A stretch of 64,000 bases of DNA, from assembly GCA_003024785.1 (NCBI GenBank), contig PUQB01000054.1, positions 219,291 to 283,290 of the forward strand, written 5' to 3'. Below are positions 1 through 12,891 of this stretch, in pieces. The notes below the pieces were generated by a model. It was not told the DNA's origin and searched no databases. It saw nothing but the letters and a program-made list of their open reading frames with translations. Source of the DNA: Selaginella tamariscina. Lineage: Eukaryota; Streptophyta; Lycopodiopsida; Selaginellales; Selaginellaceae. Each line of letters opens with the position of its first letter. Position 1 is the stretch's first letter. Both the position numbers and the translations under genes were made by a program.

Positions 1-963
1 AGATTTCATATACCTGCGTGTAAATGTGTGCATATCCATCTGTAGATATATACACGCGTACGCAGAAAATTTTGACTTGTACACACACAGGCAGTTGTGT
101 AACACGCTTATACACCGCAGTGTAGGTTTCAACTTTAAAATTATTACGATAAAGCACACACGCACGAGTACATGTAAAACAAATACAGTATGCATACATC
201 GTATATATATATGTACATGTGTGTATGTACGAAAGGCACGCCACCATATGTGCGCACGTCTTATTTCTTACGTGTCGGCTATTAGCTGGTTCTTTCTACA
301 ACTGAACGTCTCCCGCGTATATATATAATTTACATCTTAGTATTTATTCTGGAACATAGCGGTCGCTTGTTTGTTTATTAAAAAATAATATGTCATGATC
401 CAGAACCTCATGCTTTTTGTCTTGTTCAGGCTATATGGGACCCTGCTGATGTCATCTCCGTTGGCTTGTGATTGAATGTAAGACATTGACTGTGTAGCCA
501 TTGTGAGGTATTATTAATGTATTTAATGAACTTGAATATAAGTAACTATGATCGGTGAATTAATCACGTTTGATAAGATACTGTTTTCTTTAATCGATAT
601 GATGCTTTTTTGTTCTTTAGTATGATAAACAGACGACATTGACCGAGTGCGGTGATGATGACATATATCAGTGGCTTAATTAAGTACGTTATGCAAGGTA
701 ATGCTTATACTTGAACAGTAGTCCAGTATGACATTTGTACCAATATTCACCATATTTTATAACTCATTTGACTCCGACATCCTTGGTTTACGTACGTTAA
801 TCAGGTGTATAAACTGTTCATAAAACGAGTACGTGGTAACAGGGTACTCTTTTAAAGTTTTATGACAACCGAATCTACAAGACTCTCAGCTAATGCGCCT
901 ACGACAGAGTCTATGAAACAAAAAAATTAGAGGTTTTTTTTATACAAGAAAAGAAACAACATG
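1..963. other. Intergenic, no gene recognised
   Basis: AT-rich DNA with short TA/TG-rich stretches around 205-230 and 315-330. No coding similarity is visible in either strand. The far end would be the 3' flank of the minus-strand U-box gene, which stops at 964. Confidence 0.6.
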
Positions 964-2183
964 TTAAAAAGGCATGGTAAATGCAAAATTTTGTAAACAC
1001 TCTTGTGAGACTGCCGTTCTAAGCATCTTCATCAACTCCCTTGCACGCTGCACAGTGTGTATCGTGTTGTCCGCCTGTATCAGAAGTAGCATCTGTGTAA
1101 AACCTCCCTCATTCGCCACTGCTTCAACTACACTCTCGTCTGACTTACACATTATCCACAGTATGTTCACTGCCCGCTCGGATGCCAAATCCGAGACAGT
1201 GAGTATGATCTTTACAAGTATCGGAGTGCTCAATGCGTGCTCAACCAGAGCTGCTCTTCCCTCTGCACACCTCACAAGGCGCTCCAGAACCGCTAAGGAC
1301 AGCTCTGTATTCTGCCTGTTGGTTTCTGCAAGCAACTCCACAAGTGGTGGAATGGCTCCTTCAGTTATGACAGCCTTTGGCACACTCTTCCTTCCCGATA
1401 CCACACCCATTAAAGCTCCCAAACCGGCCTTGATTGCTCTAGGATAGCCATCCTTAAGAAGCTTTACCAGTCCGGATACTACTCCTTTGGTTTCGCCTAT
1501 ACAACTATCATCTAGCTCTGCAAGCGCCTCTAAAACTCTTGCTGCAGAGATTTGATACTCGATGCTACGGTTGTTCAGGATCCACGAAAGCATTCTCAAG
1601 AGAGATACAGTGACCTTGAACGAGATCAAGCTGCTGTGGTGTGTTCGCACCAGCATCGAGACGATAGTAACAGATAGATCACAGCATTCTAGATCATTGC
1701 AGGAAGTGTCAAAGGAGGAGATCAGCCCCAAAAGCACATGGATAGCTCCTGCTTCTGCCATGCATTTCCGGTTCTTCTCACTGTCTCTTGCGAAGCTCCT
1801 GAGGGTACGCACCAAATGGATCCTCTTCTTGCTGTCGAGTGAACTGTTTGACACCTGATGGAGCATCTGCTTTGCATGGTCGATCTCAAGTGGCTGTTTT
1901 GGGGTGGGAATTCTCTCGACACCTTTGCTCTTGTTTGCCACACACCACTCCTGGATGAGCCTCCTCAACGTATGATTGGGTACAAGATCGAGTGTGGTCA
2001 ATACCTGCATGGTGGCCGGCATGTATTGTGGCCGTCTTCAAACCACTTCTCAATGTTGCACCGATCATATGTCAATCCTGTACTGAGAGTAACCGGATCC
2101 TTCATGAGATCCAGAGAGATTGGGCACCTGAAAAGAGGTGGGATCCTTGCTTTCTGTATGTTTAGACCCTCTGTAATCGCCAT
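964..2183 (-). CDS. ARM-repeat U-box E3 ubiquitin ligase, PUB22/23-25/26 type, one frameshift
   Basis: The single-exon gene encodes a plant U-box (PUB) E3 ligase, which binds an E2 through the U-box and substrates through C-terminal armadillo repeats. The N-terminal 60 residues carry the U-box start ([20 protein letters not shown], then GLTYDR and IEKWF). The rest of the U-box ([20 protein letters not shown]) continues in another frame from 2022, followed by leucine-rich ARM repeats to residue ~400. The frames join if one C is restored in TGCCGGCC near 2020; the span then gives about 406 codons, the usual size for the PUB22/23/25/26 group. The break is therefore one base in an otherwise open gene and could be an assembly error. 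These PUBs act in stress and immune signalling in other plants; here that is inference. ATG at 2183 is chosen because the U-box follows at once. Confidence 0.9.
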
Positions 2184-3289
2184 TACTGGGGGATCTCCAA
2201 CTAATACTACTGCGGATTGAGAATTCTATCTATGTCTATACAATTTTTATATGAAGATATCTATCTGTCTATGTTGTTCTTATCAAAAAAACTCACAGCT
2301 GTCTAGTCTCTGAACCTGAAGCTCTGAGAGAAGGACATATGTAGAGAAAACAAGGGAAGGACCCATTCCAAATTAATTGTATAGACGCCGCCAAATCGTT
2401 CCAAAATACGATTCAAAGTTATGTGGGATAGTCCGTAATACAATAACGACTAACGACAGCCGCTTGATTATTTCAAATGAACGGATAAGATTGCATTCCA
2501 CGGTCCTGCTGGCGGTGGTCCTGGTCAAATCGGCCGTTGATAGATTCGAGCTCTCACTCACCCGACTTGACCGCTGAGGTCCTTGACTGCGTGACACGTG
2601 GACGGTTCCGCGTGACTGCCGGAGTTACGTGGTTTTTGCAATGCGTTGCGCATGATTTTTCTGCATGTGATTATTTAAACCGACGCCATTATGTATATGA
2701 ATAGTTTACCAGACGGTTGGTAACTATTAAATTTCAAAAGTCCAACTCTGTAGAATACTCTAGCTGGACGCGTGTTTTATTTTTCGGAAGTTTGACTTTT
2801 CTTTTTTAGGTTTCGACTGCGTTTTGGGTAACTAAAAGCATGAACTACCTGTGGGTGGGAAGGTGAGTCTGAATAGATCTTTGAACAGACATAAGATGTT
2901 GAATTCCAAGCTGTCTATTTATGAAAACTGTGTGTGCGCGTGTTCACCATATTCTCACCGTTCAGGAACCAAAACGGAAGCTGGTTAAATAATGTTCTCC
3001 AATTGTGGGATAGACACATAAATGTTAGTTTCAATGTTTGCTGTGGCCCTACATTACATGCCTAATGACATTAATAAAAATATATGAAATGAAACCCTTA
3101 ATCTTTATAAGACGACTGGTTTTCAAGAAGTTTGTGTACCTTCTACAAGATTAATAAGATAAATAGTGGTCGCTCTATTAGCTTATTATTCTTGACACTA
3201 TTGAACACATCAATCGAATCTTTATGTTGTTAGAGCACAACAATAAATCTATGGAACATTCAAAAGCTACATATCAGAAAATATTCTTA
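2184..3289. other. U-box gene upstream region, no gene
   Basis: No coding similarity is seen. The part next to 2183 is the presumed 5' flank and promoter of the minus-strand U-box gene. It contains one G-box at 2595-2600. Confidence 0.5.
2595..2600. promoter_or_regulatory. G-box / ABRE-like CACGTG
   Basis: The sequence GACACGTGGAC holds a palindromic CACGTG core in an ACACGTGG context, the form bound by bZIP (ABF-type) factors. It lies about 410 bp upstream of the U-box ATG. A single hexamer can occur by chance, so this is only suggestive. Confidence 0.3.
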
Positions 3290-4530
3290 ACATGGTAGAG
3301 ATACATTTTCATTTGGAACGGACAACAGCAGGCAAACCTCCATCAATCTGCAAAGTAAGGTTCACTTTCTGCCTTGGTTCAGGCAACACAAAGGAGAACC
3401 TTCGGACCCGCATGATATACAGGGGACTTGTAGACATTCTCGTTAACAAGCTGCCCATCTTTCAGCCACCTCTCCGACCGAAACTCAAGGCAAACGATTC
3501 CCCACAAATACTCCATTCTCCCCGCAAAATAGGTCACTTTTTCACCCTTTTTAACCCCTTGTCCCATCCGGGGGTTGCAATCTTAAAGACTCCATTAAAC
3601 CATTAAAGCACTGTGCAAGTAGTGTATGTCCTTTAGCTTATCGAACGTGATCTTCTCTTTACCTCCGGATGTTATATCGTTTATTTCCGACACAATCTTC
3701 TCAATCGCATCAGGATGAGTCAAAACAAGTCAGAAAAACCACGCTAATGCAGCTGAAGACGTATCTCTCCCTGCTAGCAGGAAGCTGACGACTATATCAC
3801 GGAAAAACAAATTTGGAAACTGGGCGTTCTGGATCTTGCACGAGTAAAACCGTGCATCTTTACTTGCATAAACCTGGACAGCAGAGATCAGCTTGAGCCC
3901 TCCTTGCCTCTATGATGGATTCAGCAAACTCATGGACTGCTTGGATAGCTTCATGGAGCTGCCTCTCTGATCCAATGTTGAAGAGTTTCTTAACCTTCCA
4001 GATATAACTGGTGTATAGTATAAAACCTTGCATTAGACAAACTTGTTGCTTCGTCAAACACTTTCATGAACTTGATCTCTGGGCGGTTTTGTATATAGTT
4101 CCAGTCCAAATGCCAGCTTACATATGTTATTAAATGCAAACCTAATGAAGATGTCTTGCAAGTCGACCACGGTACCACTTAAGGAGTGTAGAGTGGGAAG
4201 GAGCCGCTCTTGAGTCTCCTGCTCTAATGCCTCCATGACATAGTCACGAAGGGATCGAGTAGTGAACTCGAAGCTTGAAATCTTGCGTTGAATCTTCCAT
4301 AGACGTCGTCTACGTTGAAGATGCCACCCCCTAGGAGATCAAACTATCTCTGAAAGTTGTTCTTGAGTATATGCTTCACATTTGGTGGATATGTAGTGTG
4401 GACGTTGTCGGTTGCCCCAGTCGAGGAACCTGTCCTTATTTTGAAGCATATTAAATGGGTGCCCGTTGTAGCCATAGATGAAGAAGTGCTTAAACACATA
4501 AATAGCTGTGATTGTGGTAATAACCACCGT
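3290..4530 (-). pseudogene. Cytochrome P450 pseudogene, CYP86 clan (CYP86/94/704-like)
   Basis: Successive minus-strand pieces match a fatty-acid omega-hydroxylase-type P450. Near 4450 is an N-terminal piece (LQNKDRFLDW); 4290-4230 reads WKIQRKISSFEFTTRSLRDY; 4230-4060 reads DLQDIFIRFAFNNICKLAFG; 4000-3890 reads NIGSERQLHEAIQAVHEFAE; 3820-3740 holds the I-helix (AGRDTSSAALAWFF); 3500-3400 holds the PERF-like region (FRSERWLKDG). The gene is dead. The I-helix is followed by an in-frame TGA where Trp is expected, pieces lie in different frames, and the heme loop stops after HAGPK with the Cys ligand region missing before a C-terminal remnant (LQIDGGLPAVVRS). This is more damage than the single-base breaks of neighbouring genes. 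Confidence 0.85.
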
Positions 4531-4948
4531 ACAGAGAAATGTACTCCATTAGAATTGATACTTTCTAACAGAAATTATTATACTGTTGTACCTTGTGTTG
4601 AATTTTGATAACAACATAATGTGGGTGGTAATCGGAATATGCGGCAGAATATGCATGGGCACCAGAATATGCCGTAAGGCACAAGTCGTCAAATGGATCT
4701 TTGTTTATGAGTTTGTGATTGACATTAACCATACTATAAGAAAGTGCATGTCATAACTGATCCCACGTGTTTATAATAATTTTGTTAATGTAGCACGTAC
4801 TTATCTATAGCAAGATTGAGACATGTCACAAACTAGCTAGTTCGCATATCTCTTGTTGGAGTTAGTGTTCATGAATATGGCCATCCATTTATACAATGAA
4901 GACTTCCCCAAAACTTAGCTCATCTGATGATGTTGTCAATCTACCAGC
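4531..4948. other. Intergenic, nothing recognised
   Basis: AT-rich sequence between the P450 relic and the first copia LTR. No ORF or repeat of note. Confidence 0.5.
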
Positions 4949-5095
4949 TGTAGATAAATACATCACTTAAAACTTCTTTATATTAAAACATCTTTTCCAA
5001 TCTCATTATATATATATCAACTAATTTGTACGATTTTAACTTCTTTGCAATAAGAACACCACCGGTTACTTAATCCACTTCACCTAGTTTTAACA
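4949..5095 (-). repeat. Copia 3' LTR (short, ~147 bp)
   Basis: Read on the minus strand it starts TGTTAAAACTAGGTG and matches 12892-13034 over its length (shared blocks include AAGAACACCACCG-type and TTTTAAGTGAT sequences). A purine tract just upstream (5096-5105) fits a polypurine tract. Confidence 0.75.
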
Positions 5096-5368
5096 CTCCC
5101 CTTCGGCCATAGTCATTGCCATGGTTGAATCTTCACCAAGATCATCCAACGTCAATCTCACCCTATTCATCTTGAAACAAAAACTTGTAATGCCTTGGTA
5201 AATATATTTCTCACCATCTTATCTATGAAGACAATACTCTAGCTTAATAAACTTCTTAGCCACTTCTCATGAAGGAATTGAACTCATACTTACATATACC
5301 AAGTCAAATTATTATATCTTGAATTATTTGCTAACATTATAGTACCAATGTTATCACAAAAAGCTTTA

Positions 5369-8300
5369 TCATAGTTTTTATTATGAATAAACCTTTTACT
5401 TTGAAGGTTGACTGTTACCTACTAGATTATGTGATAAACCCTAGGTGTAGAAGAAACAAGCTACTTAATACACTTGGGTATATAATAATGGTCCCGTTGA
5501 GTGTCATTATGTATTTACAAGAAACCTTGAGCAAAGCTAACACTTCCATCTAGAAAAGTCTCTTTTGATTTTGACATCCTAGTTAGGTTTTTTGATTAGT
5601 GCAGATAAGTTTGGCATTGTTAAATATGGTTAAGAACACCTTTAGGGTTGCCCTAACCCACGTCCTAAATCCCTACCCTTCAAGTAGGGTTTAGGAGTAG
5701 GAGTTACGATAAGTTAAAACTCATCTGTTGTGCTAGCTCACTTAGGAAGAAGGGGGGGGGGGGGGGTAAATAATGTAGGGTATATGTAGGAGAGTTTCTG
5801 GGTTCTAATAAGAGCTTGTTAATTTTACCAGTGCAAGCTCTAGTTTGTGTTATAAGATAACCTTCTATTATGCTGCCTTAACTTTTAAACAATAGGGGTA
5901 TGTTCTACTTTCAAGGTAGCCTACCTTAACGTTGGCGAATCATGCCCAGGAAGTCTTGTTGGACTACATAATCCAAGGGTCAAAGGTTGAGGCTGCCTTC
6001 TCCTCCACGTCAAGCTAAGAGTAACACTCACCGCTAAGCAGGGTACACTCGTGTCCTTGTCCAATTGTGGACATAGAACCTTAATTGACAGGTTTTCCTT
6101 ATGAGTTCCTGAGGGATAATAGAGGGGTCTAGAGTTGGCATTTAAGAGTCACATTTGTGACACTTGGTGCAACTCTTAATCTAAGGGGCTATGGTATGAT
6201 AGCCCATATTTGGAAAATAGTGTCACATGAAGATGTGACACTAGACGAGATGGCACAATACAATGCCTAAGGCACACCTTTTGAAGTTGTCTCATGGGAT
6301 TAACATTAAGGGTTGGATACTCTAATAAGTAAGCATACTTGACTAGGGGGTGTTCTCCTTAGGATCTAAAGGTTGAACAACTTAAGTTTATTAGTAGAGC
6401 CCTTTTGTGAGACACTTGTGGGGTTGTGTACTTAGGATTACTGGCCCTAGACTAAGGTATAACTTAACCACTAAAACCCTTAAGGATTAGTCGTGGTTCA
6501 TGGCACCCCTTATCACCTTAAAGGGGTTGTACTTCTCGATAAGTGTGATTTTCAAGGGGTAAGTCCCTTAGCTCTATCATAGGGGTATGTGCTAAGCATG
6601 TCTTCTTAGCGGGGTTGGGACATGAGTTGTTTAGGTCTTTTGGGGCAAGGATCCTAAAGTTTACTCGAAATATCTTTTAAGGTTCGAAGGATAGTCATTC
6701 TAAAGGACTTAGGGTATTGCCCTAAATCTTGTGCCTATTTAGGCATTTGAGTCAGGCTCTAAGAGGCATTGCTCACATGGGAATTGATGTCGAAAGGTCA
6801 CTTGGCAACCACGTGTTGCCACATGTTAACCCTCTAGGTTAAAACTTTAAAAAGTTTGATTGGTGACTACTCCCCCTAAGTTAAAACTCATCTCGTTGTG
6901 CTAGCTCACTTAGGAAGAAGGGGGGGGGGGGGGTAAATAATGTAGGGTATATGTAGGAGAGTTTCTGGGTTCCTAATAAGAGCTTGTTAATCTTTTACCA
7001 GTGCAAGCTCTAGTTTGTGTTATCAAGATAACCTTTTATTATGCTGCCTTAACTTTTAAACAATAGGGGTATGTTCTACTTTCAAGGTAGCCTACCCTTA
7101 ACGTTGGCAAATCCATGCCCAGGAAGTCTTGTTGGACTACATAATCCAAGGGTCAAAGGTTGAGGCTGCCTTCTCCTCCACGTCAAGCTAAGAGTAACAC
7201 TCACCGCTAAGCAGGGTACACTCGTGTCCTTGTCCAATTGTGGACATAGAACCTTAATTGACAGGTTTTCCTTATCGAGTTCCTGAGGGATAATAGAGGG
7301 GTCTAGAGTTGGCATTTAAGAGTCACATTTGTGACACTTGGTGCAACTCTTAAATCTAAGGGGCTATGGTATGATAGCCCATATCTGGAAAATAGTGTCA
7401 CATGAAGATGTGACACTAGACGAGATGGCACAGTACAATGCCTAAGGCACACCTTTTGAAGTTGTCTCATGGGGTTAACATTAAAGGGTTGGATACTCTA
7501 ATAAGCAAGCATACTTGGCTAGGGGGTGTTCTTCTTAGGATCTAAAGGTTGAACAACTTAAGTTTATTAGTAAGAGCCCTTTTGTGAGACACTTGTGGGG
7601 TTGTGTACTTAGGATTACTGGCCCTAGGACTAAGGTATAACTTAACCACTAAAACCCTTAAGGATTAGTCGTGGTTCATGGCACCCCTTCTCACCTTAAA
7701 GGGGTTGTACTTCTCGATGAGTGTGATTTCTCAAGGGTAAGTCCCTTAGCTCTATCATAGGGGTATGTGCTAAGCATGTCTTCTTAGCGGGGTTGGACAT
7801 GAGTTTGTTTAGGTCTTTTGGGGCAAGGATCCTAAAGTTTACTCGAAATATCTTTTAAGGTTCGAAGGATAGTCATTCTAAAGGACTTAGGTATTGCCCT
7901 AAATCTTGTGCCTATTTAGGCATTTGAGTCAGGCTCTAAGAGGCATTGCTCACATGGGAATTGATGTCGAAAGGTCACTTGGTAACACGTGTTGCCACAT
8001 GTTAACCCTCTAGGTTAAAACTTTAAAAAGTTTGATTGGTGACTACTCCCCCTAAGTTAAAACTCATCTCGTTGTGCTAGCTCACTTAGGAAGAAGGGGG
8101 GGGGGGTAAATAATGTAGGGTATATGTAGGAGAGTTTCTGGGTTCCTAATAAGAGCTTGTTAATCTTTTACCAGTGCAAGCTCTAGTTTGTGTTATCAAG
8201 ATAACCTTCTATTATGCTGCCTTAACTTTTAAACAATAGGGTATGTTCTACTTTCAAGGTAGTCTACCCTTAACGTTGGCGAATCCATGCCCAGGAAGTC

Positions 8301-9226
8301 TTGTTGGACTACATAATCCAAGGGTCAAAGGTTGAGGCTGCCTTCTCCTCCACGTCAAGCTAAGAGTAACACTCACCGCTAAGCAGGGTACACTCGTGTC
8401 CTTGTCCAATTGTGGACATAGAATCTTAATTGACAGGTTTTCCTTATCGAGTTCCTGAGGGATAATAGAGGGGTCTAGAGTTGGCATTTAAGAGTCACAT
8501 TTGTGACACTTGGTGCAACTCTTAAATCTAAGGGGCTATGGTATGATAGCCCATATCTGGAAAATAGTGTTACATAAAGATGTGACACTAGACGAGATGG
8601 CACAGTACAATGCCTAAGGCACACCTTTTGAAGTTGTCTCATAGGGTTAACATTAAAGGGTTGGATACTCTAATAAGCAAGCATACTTGGCTAGGGGGTG
8701 TTCTCTTAGGATCTAAAGGTTGAACAACTTAAGTTTATTAGTAGGAGCCCTTTGTGAGACACTTGTGGGTGTTGTGTACTTAGGATTACTGGCCCTAGGA
8801 CTAAGGTATAAACTTAACCACTAAAACCCTTAAGGGTTAGTCGTGTTCATGGCACCCCTTGTCACCTTAAAGGGGTTGTACTCCTCGATGAGTGTGATTT
8901 CTTAGGGGTAAGTCCTTAGCTCTATCATAGGGGTATGTGCTAAGCATGTCTTCTTAGGGTTGGGGCATGAGTTTGTCTAGGTCTTTTGGGGCAAGGATCC
9001 TAAGTCTACTCGAAATATCTTTTAAGTTCGAAGGATAGTCATTCTAAAGGACTTAGGGTATTGCCCTAAATCTTGTGCCTATTTGGGCATTTGAGTCAGG
9101 CTCTAGAGGCATTGCTCACATGGGGAATTGATGTCGAAAGGTCACTTGGCAACCACGTGTTGCCACATGTTAACCCTCTAGGTTAAAACTTTAAAAAGTT
9201 TGATCGGTGACTACTCCCCCTAAAAT
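5369..9226 (+). repeat. Family-A LTR inserted in the copia element, body triplicated
   Basis: The left end (TCATAGTTTTTATTATG...) and the body match, in reverse complement, the family-A LTRs at 24248-25968 and 44734-46504. The right end is GTTAAAACTTT...GGTGACTA. Inside, a unit of about 1.17 kb occurs three times in tandem (see the separate entry). Poly-G runs of 10-15 bases begin each unit. No protein is encoded; the 77-residue ORFs on the minus strand at 7082-7315 and 8254-8487 are the same LTR sequence in two repeat units. Confidence 0.8.
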
Positions 9227-9236
9227 GGCTCAAGAA
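5713..9236 (+). repeat. Three tandem 1.17-kb units within an LTR
   Basis: Unit starts at 5713, 6890 and 8056 share GTTAAAACTCATCT and the following G tract (periods 1177 and 1166 bp). Each junction reads CTACTCCCCCTAAGTTAAAA. The last unit ends CTACTCCCCCTAA and runs into copia sequence. The bases CTCCCCCTAA at the junctions therefore look like host flank carried along in the duplication. Confidence 0.85.
6219..6242. repeat. Conserved 10-bp-stem hairpin in family-A LTR
   Basis: AGTGTCACAT and ATGTGACACT flank a GAAG loop. The same hairpin, with small changes, recurs in every family-A LTR copy (near 7397, 8567, 22000, 45610 and 47347), so it is a conserved LTR feature, perhaps regulatory. Confidence 0.6.
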
Positions 9237-10300
9237 AAATTCACAATCAAATTGTCTCATGTGCGCTAGTAATGTTGTAGCCACATACTCTACATATGTT
9301 GAGGATAGAGTAGTGATCTATGACGCTTACTTCTCCAAGTGATCAAATTCCTACCAAGGAAGAAAACAAAATCGGAAGTAGATCTACTTGAGTCCATGTC
9401 CCCAACCCAATCTACATTCGAATATCCTTAGAAATGGAGATCCTCCTCATTAGAACAACCTATGTAAACAAGGATATGCTCTTTAGATCCTTCTAGGTAG
9501 TGAAAGATGCATTTCACAACCTCCCAATGCATCCTACCTAAATTGGCCATGAATTATGAAACTTGCCCTACCACATACACCAATTCAGGCCTTGTGCAAA
9601 TGACCAAGTAGATGAGGCTACTAACAACCTAGCAATAAGGCACTGCCTCCATGTGCCTAGCCTCCTCATTGTCACACATCACCATGTCTTGATTAAGTCT
9701 CACCACATGATCTATTAGTGTAGAATCCTTCTCCCCTTGTGTCATTGGACTTCAAACCATGTAGATAGGCCCAAATTCTTCACTGAGAGTTGTATCTTCA
9801 ATTGTTGAAGAAGCACACTGTTGTTTGAGAACAGTAAGCAATCGTTCACATACAAGGCGAGGATCACCATGGATTTGCCAAGATACTTGAAGTAGATATT
9901 CTAGTTAGAATTGTTCCTAGTGAAGGCCAAAGAGACAAGAAGTTTATCCATTCGACAGTACTAGGTGCAAGGCAACTTTTTCAACTCATACAAGGTCTTA
10001 TCTTGCAAACCATGTCCTGAGAGCCGCTTTGCATATAACCCTTCAGTTGAGTCACATAAACTTCCTCCTCCAGTTCACCATGAAGAAAGGCCATGTAAAC
10101 ATTCATCTATCCAATCTCCTAGTCGAATTATGTTGCCAAAGCCATGAGTAATTGGATAGATGGCATACATACCACATGAAAAAATGTCATAATCATAATG
10201 AAATGCCAGCCACATGGTTGAAACCTCTTGTTACATATTGAGCTTTAAACTTTTCACCACCTCCAATTAAGGACTTAACAAAAAAAAATCCACTTAGTTA
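9237..10300 (-). pseudogene. Copia reverse transcriptase / RNase H remnant
   Basis: On the minus strand around 9880-9800 the sequence reads VILALYVNDCLLFSNNSVLL, the RT active-site region; the usual YVDD box is YVND here. Around 9610-9500 it reads VICTRPELVYVVGQ and MANLGRMHWEVVKCIFHYLE, typical of the copia RT-RNase H connection. Frameshifts separate the pieces and the inserted LTR cuts the remainder. Confidence 0.8.
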
Positions 10301-10685
10301 TGACCACATTGCATCCAAGAGGATGCCACATGAGATGCCAAGTCCAATTTCAGAGTAGGAACCCAACCTATCCTGAATGTGTTGTTCTCTCACTGGCACA
10401 ATGTTTTGGGTTGAAGAGACTAGTTTGGAATGACTTCTTTAGACCCAAGAGCTTGTTATAGAAGCTCCCCTACCATTGTAAGAGAAGTTGAGCTATCACC
10501 CACCTCATAGCCAATCAAGGGAACTGTTGCCGAGATGACAACTCCATGCAATGGAGTGTGTGCAACACCTAAATGGTCTGGGAACTTGTGACTTGGTTTG
10601 AGCTGCCAGCCCTAGATGACACCATAAGTTTAGAACCATCATTACACCATTCATCCACCAACTCAAAGTCATTCACTCATTCTAG

Positions 10686-10967
10686 TCACAAAAGCCCAGT
10701 CTGGGCACCTGTTACATAGATGGCTCCCCAAAAAACTTCAACCTCATTGAACTCCACATCCCTACTTACGATGATTAAGTGGTTGTCCAAGTGCAAAAGC
10801 TTGTAAGCCTTGGATGTTGGAGCGTAGCCTAGAAGTATGCACTTGGTGGCCCACTCATCCAACTTCTTGCGCAACTTCTTAGGAATGTGTGCAGACGCCA
10901 CACACCTAAAGATTCTTATGTGTGCCACACTGGGATGGTGACATGTCCAAGTCTCAAAGGGTGTCAC
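10686..10967 (-). pseudogene. Copia integrase C-terminal fragment
   Basis: A 93-residue piece has the classic end-of-integrase pattern: TPFETWTCHHPSVAHIRIF, then AHIPKKLRKKLDEWATKCIL, LGY.PTSKAY and SRDVEFNE. It lies between gag and RT in the same direction, as in Ty1/copia pol. Confidence 0.9.
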
Positions 10968-12647
10968 ACCTCCAACTGTTGTTGTGGAAAGTTGGTTCTA
11001 GAGATATGTTGTAGTCATCATTACCTCACCCCCATACATCTTGGGCATCCCCGCATAGAAGAGCATGCTATAAAATGCCTCCTCCAATGTCTTGTTCATC
11101 CTCTTAGAAACCCCATTCTAGAAAGGGCAATGAGGAGCAAAGTATTGGTGCACAATCTCATGTGCTGCACAATAGTTGGCGAATGCTCCACTCACATACT
11201 CACCACCATTGTACCAAAGCATGTGTTCTTTTTACAACTTTGCCAAACTTTAGAAAATAAGAGAAGACCTCTGATTTTGCTACCATGAGAGCCACGGTGA
11301 CAAAATGAGGGTAATCATTATGAATGCTACAAACTATGCCTTCTTGCTTGGTGTGAGCATATCCACTGCTCCACACAGATTTGAATCCACTAACTCAAGG
11401 GGTGCAATCGTCAAATCACTTGTAGCCTCCGAATAGGGCTTCTTTGCTTACTTGCTTAGCACATACACCTTGCAAAACTCTAGTGTTTGTCCTTGCTGAA
11501 TGGTGATACCGTCAACCAATGACTGCTATGCAAGGGTGAGGATTGCTTGAGCATGAGCATGTCTTGAATGATTGTGCCATAATTGCAAATTATGGGGCAA
11601 TTGTTGGATGATCACCACCATAGCATGATGGGCGATTGACATGCAAAACTTAACATCCAGTTGGCTTGCCCTCCGTAACAAGTGACGCATGCTACAATTT
11701 GATAAGCCAAGTTGAGTACCTCATAGCTGTTCTTATCAAAGTTGATCCAAAAGCCAACATCTTAGATCTGTCCCACATAAAGGAGTGTCTTTGTTAGCCA
11801 TGTCACATGGTAAGCTCCATTTATTGTCCTAACAATGCTATGTAGTTGTACATGAACACTACCAATGGCCACCATCTAGAGTGAGGAGCCCTCTACTAAG
11901 TTGACCACATATGTTGTTGTGAGCGGCCAATACATAATGAACACTTCACAAAGAGGTGTGACGTGGAGATTGGCCCTGTAGTTGAGCTAAAGCACTGGCG
12001 ATAACATGGGCTCTCCTTGGCAAGCGTGTATGTTGCTACTATTGCATGGGCCAATTGCAATTGTTATGTGGCTACTGTTGACTTCATGTGCACCAAGGGC
12101 AATCACGAGCAAGATGCCCCATCTGCTAACACTCATAGGATGTCGTTGGCCTTGCAACCCTTCTTGATGTCATCTATGCAGTTGTTGCTGCCGTCCACCA
12201 CAGTGATGCTACTGTTGTCTTCTCCTCTCACGTATGACAAAGAAAATCATGTTCCCAACAGCAAGTTGAAGGTTAAAAACCTCCTCGTTCACAACAAAGA
12301 CCTTTCCTCAAAGTGTGGTTCACACTCCTCTATGTGCCTCAAGTAAGCCATTGAGGAAGACAACCTTTTAATTACCTTTAGTTGGGGCTACTTGCACTTG
12401 GACTAGTTGCACCACAAGCCCCTTTAGGTGGCTCAAGTACTTTCTCATTTGCTTCCATCTTCAAGTCGAAAAACTGTTGTTTTAGGCTCAACTCACTAGC
12501 AATGCCTACTCCCCCAAAGGATTGGACAAGGCCATCCTAGTTGTTTTTTGCTGGCTTGGCAAGAGCAATCAATTCCACAAACTCTTGTCCCAGTGCTAGA
12601 TTAGTCATGGTCAATGCCTTATGATCACAAGCATCCCAGGCTACTTG

Positions 12648-12869
12648 CTATGTTGGGTCAGTAGTGGGACATACCTCATTACTGTCCACCACTCTCCAAT
12701 TCCCCTCGCGCATAAGCACCAATTGAACCTTTATACTCCATGTGTGAAAGTTCTCACTAGTGAAGCTCTCTAGGAACTTGTCCAAGAATTTGCCGAAGAC
12801 ATGGACATCAAGGAAGAAGTCATTAGTGCTTGATCGAGAGACAATAAAAGATACTAACACAACTCTCAA
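12648..12869 (-). pseudogene. Copia gag fragment
   Basis: A 73-residue open stretch contains FHTWSIKVQLVLMREGNWRV, the typical copia gag (UBN2-type) motif, just downstream of the PBS as expected for gag. Further gag-like sequence continues to about 12.0 kb but is broken by stops. Confidence 0.75.
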
Positions 12870-12879
12870 TAAATCCTGA

Positions 12880-12891
12880 GCTTTGATACCA
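12880..12891 (-). other. Copia primer-binding site (initiator-Met tRNA type)
   Basis: The minus strand reads TGGTATCAAAGC, one base from the common plant PBS TGGTATCAGAGC that pairs with initiator methionine tRNA. It lies directly inside the 5' LTR. Confidence 0.75.

Noticed and set aside
974..1447. 157-codon plus-strand ORF
   Set aside because: Antisense to the ARM repeats of the U-box gene, which has clear family motifs on the other strand.
7082..8487. Two identical 77-codon minus-strand ORFs as a conserved small protein
   Set aside because: They are the same piece of a tandemly duplicated LTR; the matching part of the first unit and other LTR copies is not open.
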